Shown: positions 1-12,612 of the stretch, in pieces | Layout of the letters: each line of letters starts with the position of its first letter | How positions within the stretch are numbered: the first letter of the stretch is position 1 | DNA from: Lamellibrachia columna | Lineage: Eukaryota > Annelida > Polychaeta > Sabellida > Siboglinidae | NCBI GenBank assembly: GCA_963662155.1 | Contig: OY759270.1 | Span: 8,710,461-8,774,460, forward strand | Reading direction: 5' to 3' | Length of the DNA: 64,000 nt | Position numbers and translations under genes: made by a program | Notes under the pieces: generated by a model | What the model was told of the DNA's origin: nothing | Database searches by the model: none | Seen by the model: the letters and a program-made list of their open reading frames with translations, nothing else

Positions 1-140
1 AATGCTTTTCCATTCAGAGTGACTGAACCTTGGAATTCCCTCCTGGAAACAGTCGTTCATGCAAAATCTTTAAATACTTGTAAAACCGCCTGGACCAATT
101 CTGGTCCAATCAGGAAATTCTGAAGTACCATTAAAACAGG
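1..140 (+). mobile_element. CR1/L2-type LINE, C-terminal reverse transcriptase remnant (cut by window edge)
   Basis: The forward translation from base 1 reads NAFPFRVTEPWNSLLETVV, which is the closing motif of CR1/L2-type LINE ORF2 proteins (xxFxxRVxxxWNSLPxxVV). A one-base frameshift near 75 moves the continuation (NRLDQFWSNQEI) into another frame, so the copy is dead. Everything upstream is outside the window. Confidence 0.65.
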
Positions 141-1028
141 AACTGGAATTCTTAAACTATTAATAGACAACGAAGAAGATCTGATCACTGAGGAGTCACA
201 AGAATCCTGCGATCAGAACCATCTTAAGGTATCTTATGGTAAGGTGATGCAGGCTTCAAGATGAAGTTTCCACAATAAAGCAACACCATCATGTTTTTTT
301 CAGTATTATGCCTTCTCTTTCACCAACACAACAAGCTGCACCAATTCCATGAAAGTTTTCATTGATGCTGTTACAGGCTAGTGCCATTTGGGCCTTAGGC
401 CACATGACATCGGATTTGGCTAAACAAAAGTTACCCATTTGAAGCAATTTGGCCACCAGCATTTTCGTTGAAAAGAATGCATGAATGTTTGTTGTTGTCT
501 AGATGGATGCAAGCAAATTTGGCTAAAGCAATTTGTATTTGGCTAAAAAAAATGGGGGCTTTAACCAAAATGGCTAAACAGTTATTTAGCCCACCTGTTT
601 GGATAGCCATGTTTAGTTTACTAGTAAGCTAATTAAGGCATGTTTTGTTCATGACTTGGTAGCTATTGCATGATGGCTATCACGTAGCACATGTTTGATC
701 AATACTTTGTGTATGCCAACGATTAATTTATAAGAACAATAGAGCAATAATTTTTTCCATCAGAAACTCGAACTCAAGTACTTAAAGAGAATACAAGGGC
801 TGCGTTCGACTGCAAAATATCAGTGTAATTACTGCAAAAAATGTCGATTATGATTACATTATGCGACACAAAATAAAGTAAACAGGATTACATAAATACT
901 ATTATGATTACTTGACTTGGCTTGCATATGTTTTGGTTATCATCAACTTATTAACCAAATTAATTTACCTAATCAGTTAATGACAAGTAACCTTTTCTTT
1001 CCATGGTTACCATATCCCTTCCTTTTAG
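141..1028. other. Non-coding, upstream of the first visible RSPH3-like exon
   Basis: No exon-like reading frame is visible. The stretch is AT-rich, with loosely repeated words such as 'tttggctaa' at 413-590. Because the next exon opens in phase 0 after an acceptor, this is most likely intron. Confidence 0.5.
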
Positions 1029-4000
1029 TCATCCATTCCCGAGAAGTCCGAGATTGAACGGCAGTTGGCCGATGAACGGCGCACAGCCATGCGCCGCACA
1101 CCTGTCAAACGGCGCCTCCGCCCAATCACACCTGAGGTGGTTGATGAGAGCCTGTTTGTGCCAGTGCGGACATCACCCTACCTGCAGGAGATAGTGGACA
1201 GGAAGGAGGAGGCCCAGGTTGGATGTCAGACTGACCAATTCCTTGACCGAACGTCATCTCCAAGTCCTGGTCAGATGTTAACAGGACTTGAAGACAGTCG
1301 GTTCTCTGCATATAAGCCACGCAAGCCAGGCATTGACGCACAGACACAGATCTATGATGGAGACGTAAGTGTGACTGACTTCTATGCCAAGAGAAATGGT
1401 TTTTGTTTGTGGTGCTGTAGGTGCCATAGTCTTGTCTTAGATGTTTCTCAGGGTCAATGTCACGACCTGTGTGAAGCATGACTCTCCAACATGGTCTGTC
1501 TATGGCAGCAGCAGTCCATGGTTCAGGTGGGATATTAAATTATTTCACATCTTGTTTTAGAACATATTTGAAGCAAAAGTGTGGTCTGACTATGTTCTTT
1601 CTCCATATTGTCCTAAATCACTGATAGAATTTATCCAGGATAAAATTATTTGAAATTTCCTAACCCTCATATTTAATCAGTTTAACAATTTTGCCCTAAA
1701 CACTGTCTGTGTGCTGCACTAATTGCTCCCCTGTTGCAGCTGTTCCAGTTTCAAGTGGAGGTTCGTCCAATGCTGGAGGTGCTCGTTGGCAAGACAGTGG
1801 AGCAGGCACTCCTGGAAGTGATGGAGGAGGAGGAGCTTGCGGAGCTCCGTTCCAGTCAGTTCTCCTACCTGGAGATCCGCAATGCAGAGATGGTGGAGCA
1901 GCAGCGGCTGGAGGAGAAGGAGCGACTGCTCCGTCAGGAGAAGGTGAGGAGAACATTTTATTACTGTTAGGCCTTTTATTTTTTATTAGTTTGTTTACAG
2001 ATTTTTTCTAACACAAATAAAATAAAAAAATAGTACCATATTGGCCAAATGCATTCAGACACTTAGAATAAAAATAATAACATTCTCAGCAGTTTGGAAA
2101 GATATGCCATATGATATGGTATACAAAAAAATTCACAGATAAACTGTCCGAATCATTATGCATGTGAACAAGTCCTGCTGTCTTGTCCCTTAAATTACAC
2201 TTTATTTTCACTGCTAAACAACATTCTTACCTCATATTTTCCATGCCAATGCATGCAATCAGTCATATCAATGGGTAGCTAGTTGGCTGTAGATAGTGGT
2301 TGAATTGTATAATTAAAAGTATGTGCAGTAAGTGCAACATGGCTGAATACTTTCCAGGGGAAATTGCATTGATGTTGGAATGAACAGGTCTACAAAGAAC
2401 CGAGAAGAAGTTCTCAATAACTGTGGTTGTCCATTGACAATGTATTTAGATATTGATGAATCCAACACTTATACTATGCCCATTTACAGATGCACACGTG
2501 AGAACATAATATTAAAATACACAAATGAAAAATCCAAGAATATTTATCTTATAAATACCAGTATCAGTAGGGCATGTTTTACTAGTTTAGTAGCATTATT
2601 TGTTATTTATCAGGTGGATCAAATTCTCAACAGAAAGTCAAGATAACCCCAAAGAATCAAACTGAAAGTACATCGTGACTATCACTTTATCCTATGGTGG
2701 AGATGCAGCTATTTGTTTATTCTCTTCCAATCAGGAGCGCCGCATTGAAGAGATGCGAAGTGTCATTGTGAAACAGAAGGAGACAGCTATGAAGCTGGCG
2801 GCTCATGTATTCAGCATGGGCTACCTGGCAGACCTGGTGCAGACCGTGTTCCAGTCACTCACCGACAATGGCTTCTTCTATGATCCCGTTGTCAGAGGTA
2901 AGGGTCTGTGATCAAGACAGCCGCATGCGACGTATGCTGTGTGTATAGGTGGTTGCCTCTGGTAGCATTTCCGTGTTACTTTAAAACCAGTAATTATCAC
3001 TGGAGCATGTTGTTTGCACTTGCACGTAAGAATTATGTTAAGTTACAGTTCCCATTGATTTATGCATTCAGAAAAATAGCATTGTTTGGTGCAGTATGTG
3101 AACATTTCTGTGTATCCGTGATGTCATTCTGAGAACCCATCAACACTTCTTCTGTATGGATATGCTGCCTTCTAAAGAGTTTATCAGACAACAAAGCCAT
3201 TGTTATCGTTGATGACTGCACCCAAGCGCACTTTCTCTGCAGCTGCATCCAAACCTTGGAATGAAGTTGCCATCACTTTAAAATCATCTCGCTGTGAAAA
3301 ATTCAACATATTTTTGGAAAATTGCATTTCCACCCTAAGTCCTTGGCAGTCCCTCACTCTGATGATCACTTTTGTATGTCCCTCTTCATGATATCATGCT
3401 TGACGAATTTGGTTTGTAGTGCTTCTGACCTCAAGCTCCTAAGGATTTAGGCAATATAGAAGTATTAAAGTATTCTTGAATGTAGAGAAATTCTGGTTCC
3501 TTGGCATATTCATTTAGACTGTATTTACCTCGACAAGAATCTTGATTTATGTACCATGTAAACACACCTACCGCAAATACAGTCTGCTGACGAAGCCACC
3601 AACCTTTTTGAGGTAAATAATGTCTAAATTATTGTTATTGCTTTTGGTTTCTTTCAGATGTCGAGTTAATGTTTATGCCATCGTTGATGAATGACGTAAC
3701 AGAGAGGATTGAGAAATTGCTCTTCTATCGCTTCTTCCTTGACGTTATGATCCGGGAGGTTGTCGACTACGACTCTGACGTGTACATAGCCCTGGAGGCA
3801 TGGGAGAAGGCTGGACGACCAGGCAGGGAACACAAGGTGCAGGAGGACCTGGAGAAACTAAAGGTTCAGTAGCACTTTCACTTTCTCACATGAAACGTTC
3901 TGCACTAACTAACCTTGTTTTGATTTGTAATTATGTTTCTGTTTGCCAGTTGACAGGGCACACTGTTTCATCAATCAATTGATCAATTAGTCAAAATTAA

Positions 4001-7000
4001 GCTGCAAGCATTTGCTTCAGACTTTGAAAGAGTTATCACAAATGAAACAATAGCTGCAACCAAATGACTGCCTCCAAAATAGAGTGAGCGTCAGATGTTT
4101 TAAATAATTGTGATATTTCCTTATTTATTATCACAAGCAATGTTTCAGTTAAGCAAAGTGGAATTCTGAAGCACTCATGACAGGCTATCAATTAAAGATG
4201 GATTCAACCCCCTCCCCACTGTACACAGCTGGCTTCTGACTACAATTCTAGACCCTAAAATAAGTAGTTGGTAGATTTTTCTTAGCCCCCTAGCCATTGT
4301 GTTCATCGGATTCCAACCTGCACTGCTTAACAAACCCTTTGATGAATAAGAACGGCAAAGTGTATCTTGGGCCCATTTACATAAAATTATATTTCAGAAA
4401 AAGAGAGACCTAGCACTTAAGCATGTTTGCACCACATGCAAATAATGACACCTGCAACCAATCTGTCACAGTGTGTGCAGTCAACCGTGTGAATTTTTTT
4501 GACATTGTTAACTCTCATCTGGGATGTGCCATTAGATTTATGGGGCCTACAGTATACATGTTCTAGGTAATACATCTAAAAATAAATAATCAGACATCGG
4601 GAAAAAATACTTTGCAGTAGAAGTGAGGACACATTTTTGCTTAATTCGGAAGATCGAAAACAAATATTTGTTTCCTGTTGAATAACATAGTGTATTCTTA
4701 ATGAAAAATAAAAAGCATAGCTCCTGAAATATAATGGTGCATCTTTTGTTCTTATTTTATTCACGTGAGACACTTTAAGGAACCCTCCTCAATTCGATAT
4801 TCTGCTCATCTTGTTTCAGATTCAATTCATGAAAAAGTTTTCAGTACGACATGTTAGCTCGTTTCTACGCATTTTTTATTTAGAAAGTAATAAGTAATAA
4901 TTTACACTTTGGAGCAAAAATTTAAACAAATGCGATGTTTTGACCCATCTACTGCAGACCGTGTTCATGCACTGATGACAAGGTCTGCAGTAGAAGGGTC
5001 GAAACGTTGTATTCGTTTAAATTTTTGCTCCAAAGTAAGTGTAAATTATTACTTTCTAATGGAATCTTGGAGCCATGAAAAAGGACAAAAGTTGTGTGGC
5101 TCAAACTGAATTCTTTTGATAATTTTAACAACAGTACAAACTCTATTACTAAACTTACTGCGCATATTACTTATAAACTATTTACACACTACAAACCTGA
5201 TTCGTGATGGGCTAAATCAGTTGAAGAGGGAGCTTTAAACTATTCCTGGACAGGGTACATATGACTTGTGCAGGATGTGTTTGACCTAACTGCCGTCTCT
5301 GAATCGTAGAGATTGAAGACTAAGGCTAAGGTGGCTAAACTGTCATGGTGGGCCAAACTGCCCAATCTGGTCAGTTGGTGGAAAGAACACAAAGCGACTG
5401 GGCACGTGAGCCCCATCCCACCTAATCAGAGGAAGTTGATCCCTATCATCTTGGTAATGTGCATTACACAACTGTGGCTTGATATAGTTACATAGTAGCA
5501 GCTATGTATAAATAAACACCATAAATAATATGACAGGCATTTGCTGTAAAGTTACGTGTGCAAGTGTCCTGTCTTAATATGTATGGTCTTTGGCAGTAAC
5601 TTAAAGTAAGAATAGTGCTTGCCATAGGAATAGGAACCAATGGATATAGTGCATAAACAGATATAGTGCAGTGGATCCAGGTAGGTAATATAATACAACT
5701 ATAGCAGTGTGGATCAGCTTGCTTGAGGATGTAGCTTTGTGACAGAAGGCAGATGTTACTACAACTTTTATAACACGTCTAATGTAATTCTTCAACCTAT
5801 ATTGGACCAGGATACCAAATTGCCACCTGGCGATGCATTGGAGGCAGTTAGTGCCCATATGCTCGCTAGGTAGCGCACCATAGCAGTGATTGCAACAAAC
5901 TCAAAACTAGTGGCGCCACATAGTGAATGTAATGTAAGTCACGATTTCACCACTGCCACAACTTACAGGGGTAAGACCACAGTTGACCTTCCTGTTTATT
6001 GTTTTACACGAATGTAGGGCGTATTAAATTGCGATATGTGAATTTAAATAACTCATATGATGTGACATAAGTGCACTTGAGCAGGCATATTCACAGGTTT
6101 GTTTGTAGAAGCTATTGGCTGTGAAACAGTGCATTTTTTAAAGAGTTTAACTGGCGGAGGGATTTATGGGAATTTTTCTGCTATGGGCCACGTGGGCGCA
6201 TGAATACATGGCTATTTTTGTCAAAATTGATAGGCATCGCACGTCGGGGCGTTTTAAGAGCTGGAGGTACGTGATTTTGATAAAATTTGGTCAGTATATC
6301 AATGTGATGATGGCAGTTGCTGTGGAAAATTTTCAGAATTTTTGATGGTCATGTTTTCTTATAATCAGACAAAACGTTAACATGGCCACCAATGCAATTC
6401 TCAACTGTGGTCTGACTCCTACATTGATTGTGCACGATGTCATTTCAATTGGTAAACTCCTAATTTTTTCAATAAAGCTCTCATTTTCAATTGAATACAA
6501 TTGTGGATAGTGTTTGCATTGAAAATGTGCCTAGAAACAAAATAATGTCTGTGTGTTTCTAACAATTTGTTAGAAACTAGGTTATAAATAGCATCTGCAC
6601 TCAATAACTTAATTCAGTTTGTATAAACGTCAACGTCTCAGACCTCCTCAGAATTCATACTCCATATGAGATTTGAATAAAAACTTGGCATGCTATCTAG
6701 AGAGTTTGGCTAATGTCATGAAGTATAATTTTGTTCGTGGTCGATATCACAGTGTAATTAGTATGGCATGAATATTAATTTATATAATAATATTCAAATA
6801 ATTAATTAATAATACGTCTAATGCTATAAGTGTTTGTTATCCGCTTCTATAGGCATTAAGTATTCTACTTGTCCATTGTAATGAAATATGATTAGTATGT
6901 ACATACTACATATGCACATTCATATATGATATGTATGTTATATAGAAATCTGTTTCTGTGTGGGTGTGTGTATATTGTGTACACTCATGTTTAATGTAAT

Positions 7001-7932
7001 TAGTCACATCAAATAATAATATACAAATGAAGTCAACATAATTGATAGCTACTTTAGGTTTGGATTATGAGCAATGTGTGCATGTTATGTTCTACTATGT
7101 AGGCCTAAGAAGTATGCACAACTATTATGTTGAAATGCTATCATGATTATATTATGATATTAACGTATATAGTATTACATATGTACTAGTATTAGTAATA
7201 ATAGCCTTCTTTGTTACTGTGATGTATGTACATTGTACTACAGCCAAGTTCTATGTGTTTAGTCTTATTTCAGGGCCCAATTAAGTCACTTTGCTTGTAA
7301 TATAAAATGCGCAATTCACATTGACAACAGAAAACTTTGTTTAGTTGAAGCTTCTGAAAATGGTAATCTTGACTTATGACTTAAATGCATAGGTCATAAT
7401 TTATTGACTCTTTGCTGTGCTCTGGAAAGTTGCACCCCTTCATTCTATTCTATTTACGGCATGCTGCTCTGCTGTCAACAGAGCCCAGTATCATTCCTGA
7501 TCTGGTCACTCCACCTCTCTAGTGGCCTTCCTCTCTTCCGCTGGTAATCTCTTATGAAACATAATTGCTGCAATAAAAAACCTTACCATAGTCCACATCC
7601 AATTACTTACTTTTATTTTGTGTTACAGATATCCACATTATGTAAACAGAAATCAATAAGTAACATGTGTTATTTAGCTGTATCCTTGGAAACTATTTAG
7701 TTGCTAGACATGCACGCAGGAAGCACATACAACATACACGCCAGAGAACATGTGGAGAAGAACATGGCAGTTGACTAACGGTATTCAATTGTATTAGCAT
7801 GCTATAAACTGACTAGCTGACATATATTTGCAGCAAAAGCCAAAAAAGCAGCCGCCATCGCCAAAGGTGAAGAAACCGTCAATTTCAAGTAGTACAGACA
7901 GTACCAGTCACAGTACCGAGGACACCGACTGA
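1029..7932 (+). CDS. Radial spoke head protein 3-like, diverged paralogue (5' end outside the window)
   Basis: Six exons join in frame: 1029-1364, 1740-1943, 2735-2897, 3658-3863, 5310-5453 and 7834-7932 (stop TGA at 7930). All have AG acceptors and GT donors. About 383 residues are visible; the first exons, and so the start codon, lie off the left edge. Family marks are CQTDQFLDR and DAQTQIYDGD in exon 1029-1364; the RSPH3 core MLEVLVGKTVEQALLEVMEE with the charged helix after it in exon 1740-1943; and YLADLVQTVFQSLTDNGFFY in exon 2735-2897. RSPH3 is a stalk protein of the axonemal radial spoke and anchors protein kinase A regulatory subunits in other animals. The protein is diverged: the DRPPSPLF stretch found in the neighbouring paralogue is replaced, and the end is unlike it (a Trp/Lys-rich exon at 5310, then a Ser/Thr-rich tail ending TEDTD). 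Exons 1740-1943 and 2735-2897 match the paralogue's 204 and 163 bp exactly. Exon 5310-5453 and the weak GTTCAG donor at 3864 are the least certain parts; without that splice the protein would stop at 3872. Confidence 0.85.
2270..2400 (+). mobile_element. SINE fragment (family shared with 10448, 54370 and 56690)
   Basis: This aligns by eye with the 3' body of the SINE at 56690. Shared words include 'gcaacatggctgaa', 'tttccaggggaaa' and 'gatgttggaatgaacaggtct'. The tRNA-like head is missing. It lies in an RSPH3-like intron. Confidence 0.6.
2898..3657. other. Intron of the RSPH3-like gene, contains a LINE tail
   Basis: Apart from the LINE remnant at 3205-3470, nothing else is recognisable. Confidence 0.5.
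3205..3470 (+). mobile_element. L2/CR1-type LINE 3' end remnant
   Basis: The frame opening near 3215 reads RTFSAAASKPWNEVAITLKS, then FNIFLEN. This is a decayed version of the LINE ORF2 ending RxFSxAAPxLWNSLPxxLR...FKxxLKTxLF. A stretch like a LINE 3' tail follows, ending 'gcaatatagaagtattaaagt'. It is a truncated, intronic copy. Confidence 0.6.
3864..5309. other. AT-rich intron of the RSPH3-like gene
   Basis: No coding signal. The only structured element is the foldback repeat at 4880-5059. Confidence 0.5.
4880..5059. mobile_element. Foldback / MITE-like inverted repeat
   Basis: Two arms of about 80 bp are reverse complements. Left outer arm words are 'tagaaagtaa', 'atttacactttggagc' and 'aaaaatttaaac'; the right arm has 'gtttaaatttttgctccaaa' and 'ttactttctaa'. 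The inner arms carry 'ctactgcagacc' and 'ggtctgcagtag'. The loop is about 20 bp. The left arm has an extra 7-bp 'taagtaa'. No protein is encoded and no clear target duplication is visible. Confidence 0.7.
5454..7833. other. Long intron of the RSPH3-like gene
   Basis: No exon or family hit is visible. It includes a dispersed repeat (5870-6600) and a very AT-rich zone of short ATA/TAT words at 6770-7250. Confidence 0.5.
5870..6600. repeat. Dispersed repeat, related to 19240-19510
   Basis: Blocks are shared in the same order with 19240-19510: 'actagtggc', 'atttcaccactgcc', 'caacttaca', 'ggtaa(a/g)ctcc', 'atacaattgtggatag', and a further block after it with 'gttagaaact'. The copy here has about 450 bp of extra sequence between the first and last blocks. 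No protein is encoded. Confidence 0.55.
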
Positions 7933-10299
7933 AAGTGTCAACTCTGATGATGACTGGAGGAGAGTGATAAATGTAACACTGAGAAGATATGAGCGCAGAG
8001 AAGTCTGTTCCGTTTGTTGCTGCAGTTGTTGTTGTCATAACCGTTATCATCATGTTGTCGTCAAAGCTATGATGTTGATATTATGATATGCTAGTTAGTT
8101 CTTGAATGTAGTGGTCACGGCTTGGGCTGCCGGTGCTACTGATGAGTGTATAATGTATACCTAGGCTTGTTGCTCAATGGCCTTACAAGTTAATAACCCT
8201 TCCATGGGCTCACTAGGCGTTCTTGTTACCCTTCTTCTTTGGCTTCCCTGCCTTCCCTACAACACACATGGAACAGGTCTATAGACTTGCCAATGGCACT
8301 GCAGGTGTAACAACCCAACAAGTCTAAGTCACAGAGGTACCAAATCACCTGCATCGGGAAGACGATTTCGTTCTCGTTTGACAATTTTTATATATCTTGC
8401 TTTTTCAAATAATCTTAATTTTTAACCAATTCCAATCATCCCCGCAACACTCGGTGTGCACTGCAATCCTTTCTTAATTTAATCTCCAGCAGGTGAATTG
8501 TTTTCCTCATAATTCTTTAACTTGATACCTCTGAAGTTATGGTGTCATTACGGAATGTGACAGTTCTGTCAATTGGTTTAGCTTGGCATTTTGCCCTTTG
8601 CACTGTTGGATGGAACAAGTAGCACCCGCCACAAAAATCAACTGCCATTGATTGATCAACATTATTTTGATGTATGCAGCATCACCTGTTGTTCAACAAA
8701 TTTCTCATAGTGCATTTATATGGAACAGTAATTGTTCATCCATTAATATACTGGCTACAAAGATAGCACTTCTTTACAATGTTTAATGATCTCTGGTTGA
8801 ATTCTTGCAGGTGTGATGTCATAATACATTTGGGTAAAATCCCCAAACTGCTAGTAGAGGTGGCAAGTCTCCTGCTTTTGGAAGGAGATCTTTCTTTTTT
8901 ATAAATGTTGTAACATGTCCAGCTTCTCCTATGTCAAATAATCTCCTTCTTTTTAAAGCAGTTTCTGTAAGAAATGGTTACATAAAATAGCCTCGCTCCC
9001 ACAATGCCCTCCCTAATTTCATCTCCAACAGGAGAATCTTCTTCCTCCTAATTCCTTAACTTGGTGCCTCTGTGCTTGTCAATTTGTATTTTGTTAATAT
9101 CAGTATATCGTTAATTTTTAAATTAGCAGTGTTCTGAATAGGTTTATGTTGATGTTGCAGCAGAATTAATTGGTTCTAATGTGGTTTTATCCAAGCTAAT
9201 ATATCACATGTGGAGAAACTTCATCACCTTGAAATTGTTTTCTGTTAAGGGGTGACCCTGCACTCATGTGGTTTTGAATGTTACCATTACATAGAATCCA
9301 AAATACAACAGTCTTTTTATATCTTAAAATAACATCTACAAATGAGCAAATGTAGAATCATTATCAGTTCTTGTAAAATGCAGGATTTTCCCATAATTAT
9401 GGTTTTTGGTCTAATTGTTGTTTGTTGGTATTTGTTTGAACTTGTTACATATGCCTTTTTGTCATTGTGGCGAATGTTTGTTATTTTTAAAGTGCCATTT
9501 TGTATAATTAAATTGATAACAGAATCCATTGTTGTCTTGGTTTTGTTGATATGTTGCGAATGCTATGGTACTATCGAATTGTTATTCTGTCTTAATGATA
9601 TAACTAAAATTTATTTACTGATACCAATACATTTTGTTTAGATTAAACACAATACACATAAATACTTCTGACTGTTTTATAAACTCAAATCAGAAAATAT
9701 AAAATTTAAGATTATTAACTTTAGGTTTTTATACAGTTTTTGTTACTTTTTGCATTTTTTAAATGATGTGTTGCAGTATTGTATATTTCTGTTTCCAAGA
9801 TGTAATTAATTCAGGGTTCATGCATAACTACACAACTTTCATCCCCCAAGACACTTCATGTTACCTGGTACCTTCTTGCACTTTCTTCTATGACGATGCA
9901 GTGATTACAAACATCCTCCAAAATGTCTAATGCTGTTCCAGTTTTAAATCTGATGTCATTGTGAAGTATCATGAATGGAACAAATGACCTAATGATTGTG
10001 TTAATGCTAGCCATGTGAATATCTAAAAAATAAAATTGACAGATAAGGGGGGTCTATATATGTGTATACTCCTAAAAAATTATTGGCTCTTGATAAGCCA
10101 ATTGCTTCCATGACCACTTGCCATAAGGATGGCAATCTTGTTCATTTGATGTAAAAATCTTGTTTGATTTCCATAAATATATTTTCATGTGCGCAACTCT
10201 TTCTGCTATTTACATTTCAGTAACTATCTGCTTTTTGGCCACCAATACTGGCAAGATCAAATTGGAAGAAGAACAAAGTAAGACATAATCAGTCATCAT
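7933..10299. other. Region between the two convergent RSPH3 genes
   Basis: This includes the 3' UTR of the + copy; no AATAAA was found close to the stop. It holds two related segments of about 55 bp at 8480-8535 and 9015-9075, sharing 'atctcca(g/a)caggtgaat'-like and 'taattc(t/c)ttaacttg(a/g)t(a/g)cctctg' words. No host exon is visible. Confidence 0.45.
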
Positions 10300-10800
10300 A
10301 AAAACAAAGGAGAAATGGGCAGGCGACATAGCAAGAATGAAAGACAACATATGGACCATCAGATCAACGCAATGACAACCGAGAAAAGATCAAGAGGTTG
10401 ACCGAAGGACGATGGCATGAAAACATTGCAGCACTTTGGACAAGAACATGGGGTGCACTAGCATAGCGGTTAGAAAACTGGACTCTCAATCGAGAAAACC
10501 CAGGTTTGAATCCTCTGCTGCCATTCCAAAACCTTGCCAATTTTTTTCCCCCCACATTGCCACAGTTCACTGAGCTGTATAAATGAGCACCTGGCTGTAG
10601 GCTGTGGATATGTGAATGAAGTCTTCATGCAATAATTGCAGAGTGGCTAAATGCTCCCCAGAGAAATCAAGTTGGTGTTGGATGGAACACGTCTGCCAGG
10701 TGAAGGGTAAAGTGCTTTGTTAGACTGGATTAGACTGGGAAGTGGAAAGGTCTGGTAGAAGCTACATGCTGCAGTGCATGCACAAGGCCTAGGCGAAGAT
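10300..10800 (+). mobile_element. RTE-type LINE C-terminal fragment, split by a SINE
   Basis: The forward translation reads KEKWAGDIARMKDNIWTIRS, then after frameshifts EGRWHENIAALWTRTW. This is the K(W)AGHxARMxDNRWTxxxxxW...RWxDDI signature at the C-terminus of RTE/BovB-type LINE proteins. After the SINE (10448-10732) the frame near 10742 continues WKGLVEATCCSACTR, matching the WxxLxEAxVxQW ending of the family. It is multiply frameshifted and dead. Confidence 0.7.
10448..10732 (+). mobile_element. tRNA-derived SINE
   Basis: The head has a perfect RNA polymerase III A box, TAGCATAGCGG (10461), and a near-perfect B box, GGTTTGAATCC, about 40 bp later. The body shares long stretches with copies at 54370 and 56690 ('gttggtgttgga', 'ggctgtaggctgtggatatgtgaatga'-like). 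All copies are on +. It appears to interrupt an RTE-type LINE coding frame. Confidence 0.75.
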
Positions 10801-11245
10801 GAATACTGATAAATTGATGTATTCAATTCCTTATTTCTTCTGACTGTTCAGTCTCCCCCTTGGCATTCATCTATTATATGTATAATATAAAATAATGTAC
10901 TATTATTGCCTTACATTGCCATATGCAACACAATGCCGCTGTCACTTTCACCATCCTTGTAAGGATTCTCTATGTTCTGTGTGTTCTCTAGATGAAATAC
11001 TTTCAAATAAAAGGTCAAAGTATTTAAGCTTCAATAAAAAAGCTTTATTTGATGATCAACAAAGCGATATTCACATTACATTCCCATCACTACTAGCAAC
11101 CACTGTTTCTTGGCTTCAAGCAGTGAGCAATGCAGGCAATATGATCTGTTACATAAATCTTATAAATCATGATGGAAGTGGGGAAAACCCAGTGACTAAC
11201 TAACAGACGCACACACAAGCAATTCCAATTTTTGGAAATGAGCAA

Positions 11246-11290
11246 GCCACAGCAAGAATGAAAGATAACATATGGACTAACAAAACAATA
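11246..11290 (+). mobile_element. Short RTE-type LINE remnant
   Basis: The frame reads ATARMKDNIWTNKT, the same motif (ARMKDNxWT) as the fragment at 10300. It has no flanking coding sequence. Confidence 0.45.
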
Positions 11291-12306
11291 ATTACATAAC
11301 ATTAGCTTCAGTACCCCACGGCAATACAAAATAATGTCTATTATTTCCTTGATTCAATTTAATATCACAGACAAAGCAGGGAACACATTGAACCCACACA
11401 CAACAGAACTGAGACGAAGACAACATTGCATTTAAATGTCACCAGCTCCAGTTGTCCAGGGCCAACAGTTTGGCACCATGCAGCCTACCTTTCACACTTG
11501 CTCTTGGATTAATCATTCCACACCCAGCTTGACTTCTAAATGTGTTCTGGTAGCAGCTACTCTTGTATGAAAGTTGTGGTGGTCACATTTAAAATAGGGT
11601 GTTTATAAAATTCTAGGAATTCTGCATGAAACGTGTACAATATGTCCACAATTACATAAAAGGAGGACCAAATCAACCTTTTATTTCGAAAGGAAGACGA
11701 AAAGCAATCTTCTCTGCAGTGCCTGCTCAGACATACTTTGATGGCTGCAGACAGGCTGCTGAATTGATGTGCTGGTTCACTGCTGTAATGACATTGTACA
11801 TAGCAGACTAAGAGAAACATGCACTTACCATCACATAACGCCAACTTCTCTGTAAAACAATGATATACCCCCTTCCTTGTATGCAACAATATGAATATAA
11901 TATGTAGTAAGCTACAGTTCAGCTAAATCATACGTTGACCAACAAAGCCTATATAGGATGCATCAATATTAATAAAGACATTACAGTTGCCAGTTTTATG
12001 CTGGATAATAATTATGAAGCCATATATAACAAACATAAAAAAGATGTTGGAGAAAAAGCAGATATTTTTTATACACATAACATGGATAGTTATTTTTGTT
12101 AATCACAAATACAAGTGTCAGTGCAGCTAGAAGAGAAAACGCTGTTATTAGATTCTCTTTGTGGCCACAATAGTATTCCAATTGCACTGGCCTTCACCCC
12201 AAAATCTGTGGTGATATTTTATAAATTATGTATATGTAAACAATTATTGTATGTATCATATATATATGATATATACGTGTATATGTATACCGTATTTGTA
12301 TATATG
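11291..12306. other. Intergenic, nothing recognised
   Basis: This is AT-rich sequence without exon-like frames or repeats that I can name. Confidence 0.4.
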
Positions 12307-12428
<122 letters not shown>

Positions 12429-12430
12429 CA

Positions 12431-12580
12431 TACCGTATTTGACTTATTAAGCATAACACCATAATAAATGTAGACCCAACTATTCTAGTCATTACCACTG
12501 ACAACCCAGTGACCCGAAGGTACCTCGTCATCTCGAAACACAAACGTTGGTGTACGATTATTAGGAACAGATCTTGAAAT
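12431..12580 (+). mobile_element. Degenerate copy of the 'CCGTATTCGACC' MITE family
   Basis: It begins TACCGTATTTGACTTATTAA, a variant of the inverted-repeat end seen at 52344 and 58801. It ends with 'gttggtgtacgattattaggaacagat', which parallels 'ttggtgtacgtttataagaacagat' near the right end of the 52344 copy. The right inverted repeat is lost. Confidence 0.65.
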
Positions 12581-12612
12581 ATATTATTGTTTAAAAAAGA
12601 AGAGTAGATTCA

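Noticed and set aside
1126..1479. 117-codon - strand gene
   Set aside because: It is the shadow of the RSPH3-like exon 1029-1364.
4967..5020. Hammerhead ribozyme-like core (CTGATGA ... GAAAC) in the foldback element
   Set aside because: The bases between CTGATGA and GAAA cannot form stem II (both ends are C, with no complementary run). The motif occurs because of the inverted repeat itself.
9317..9641. Hydrophobic 99-codon protein on +
   Set aside because: It is AT-rich sequence with chance Phe/Leu/Ile codons. There are no splice sites, family motif or conserved neighbour.
10448..10525. A functional tRNA gene
   Set aside because: It has A and B boxes but no closed acceptor stem, and its downstream body recurs in other copies, so it is a SINE head.
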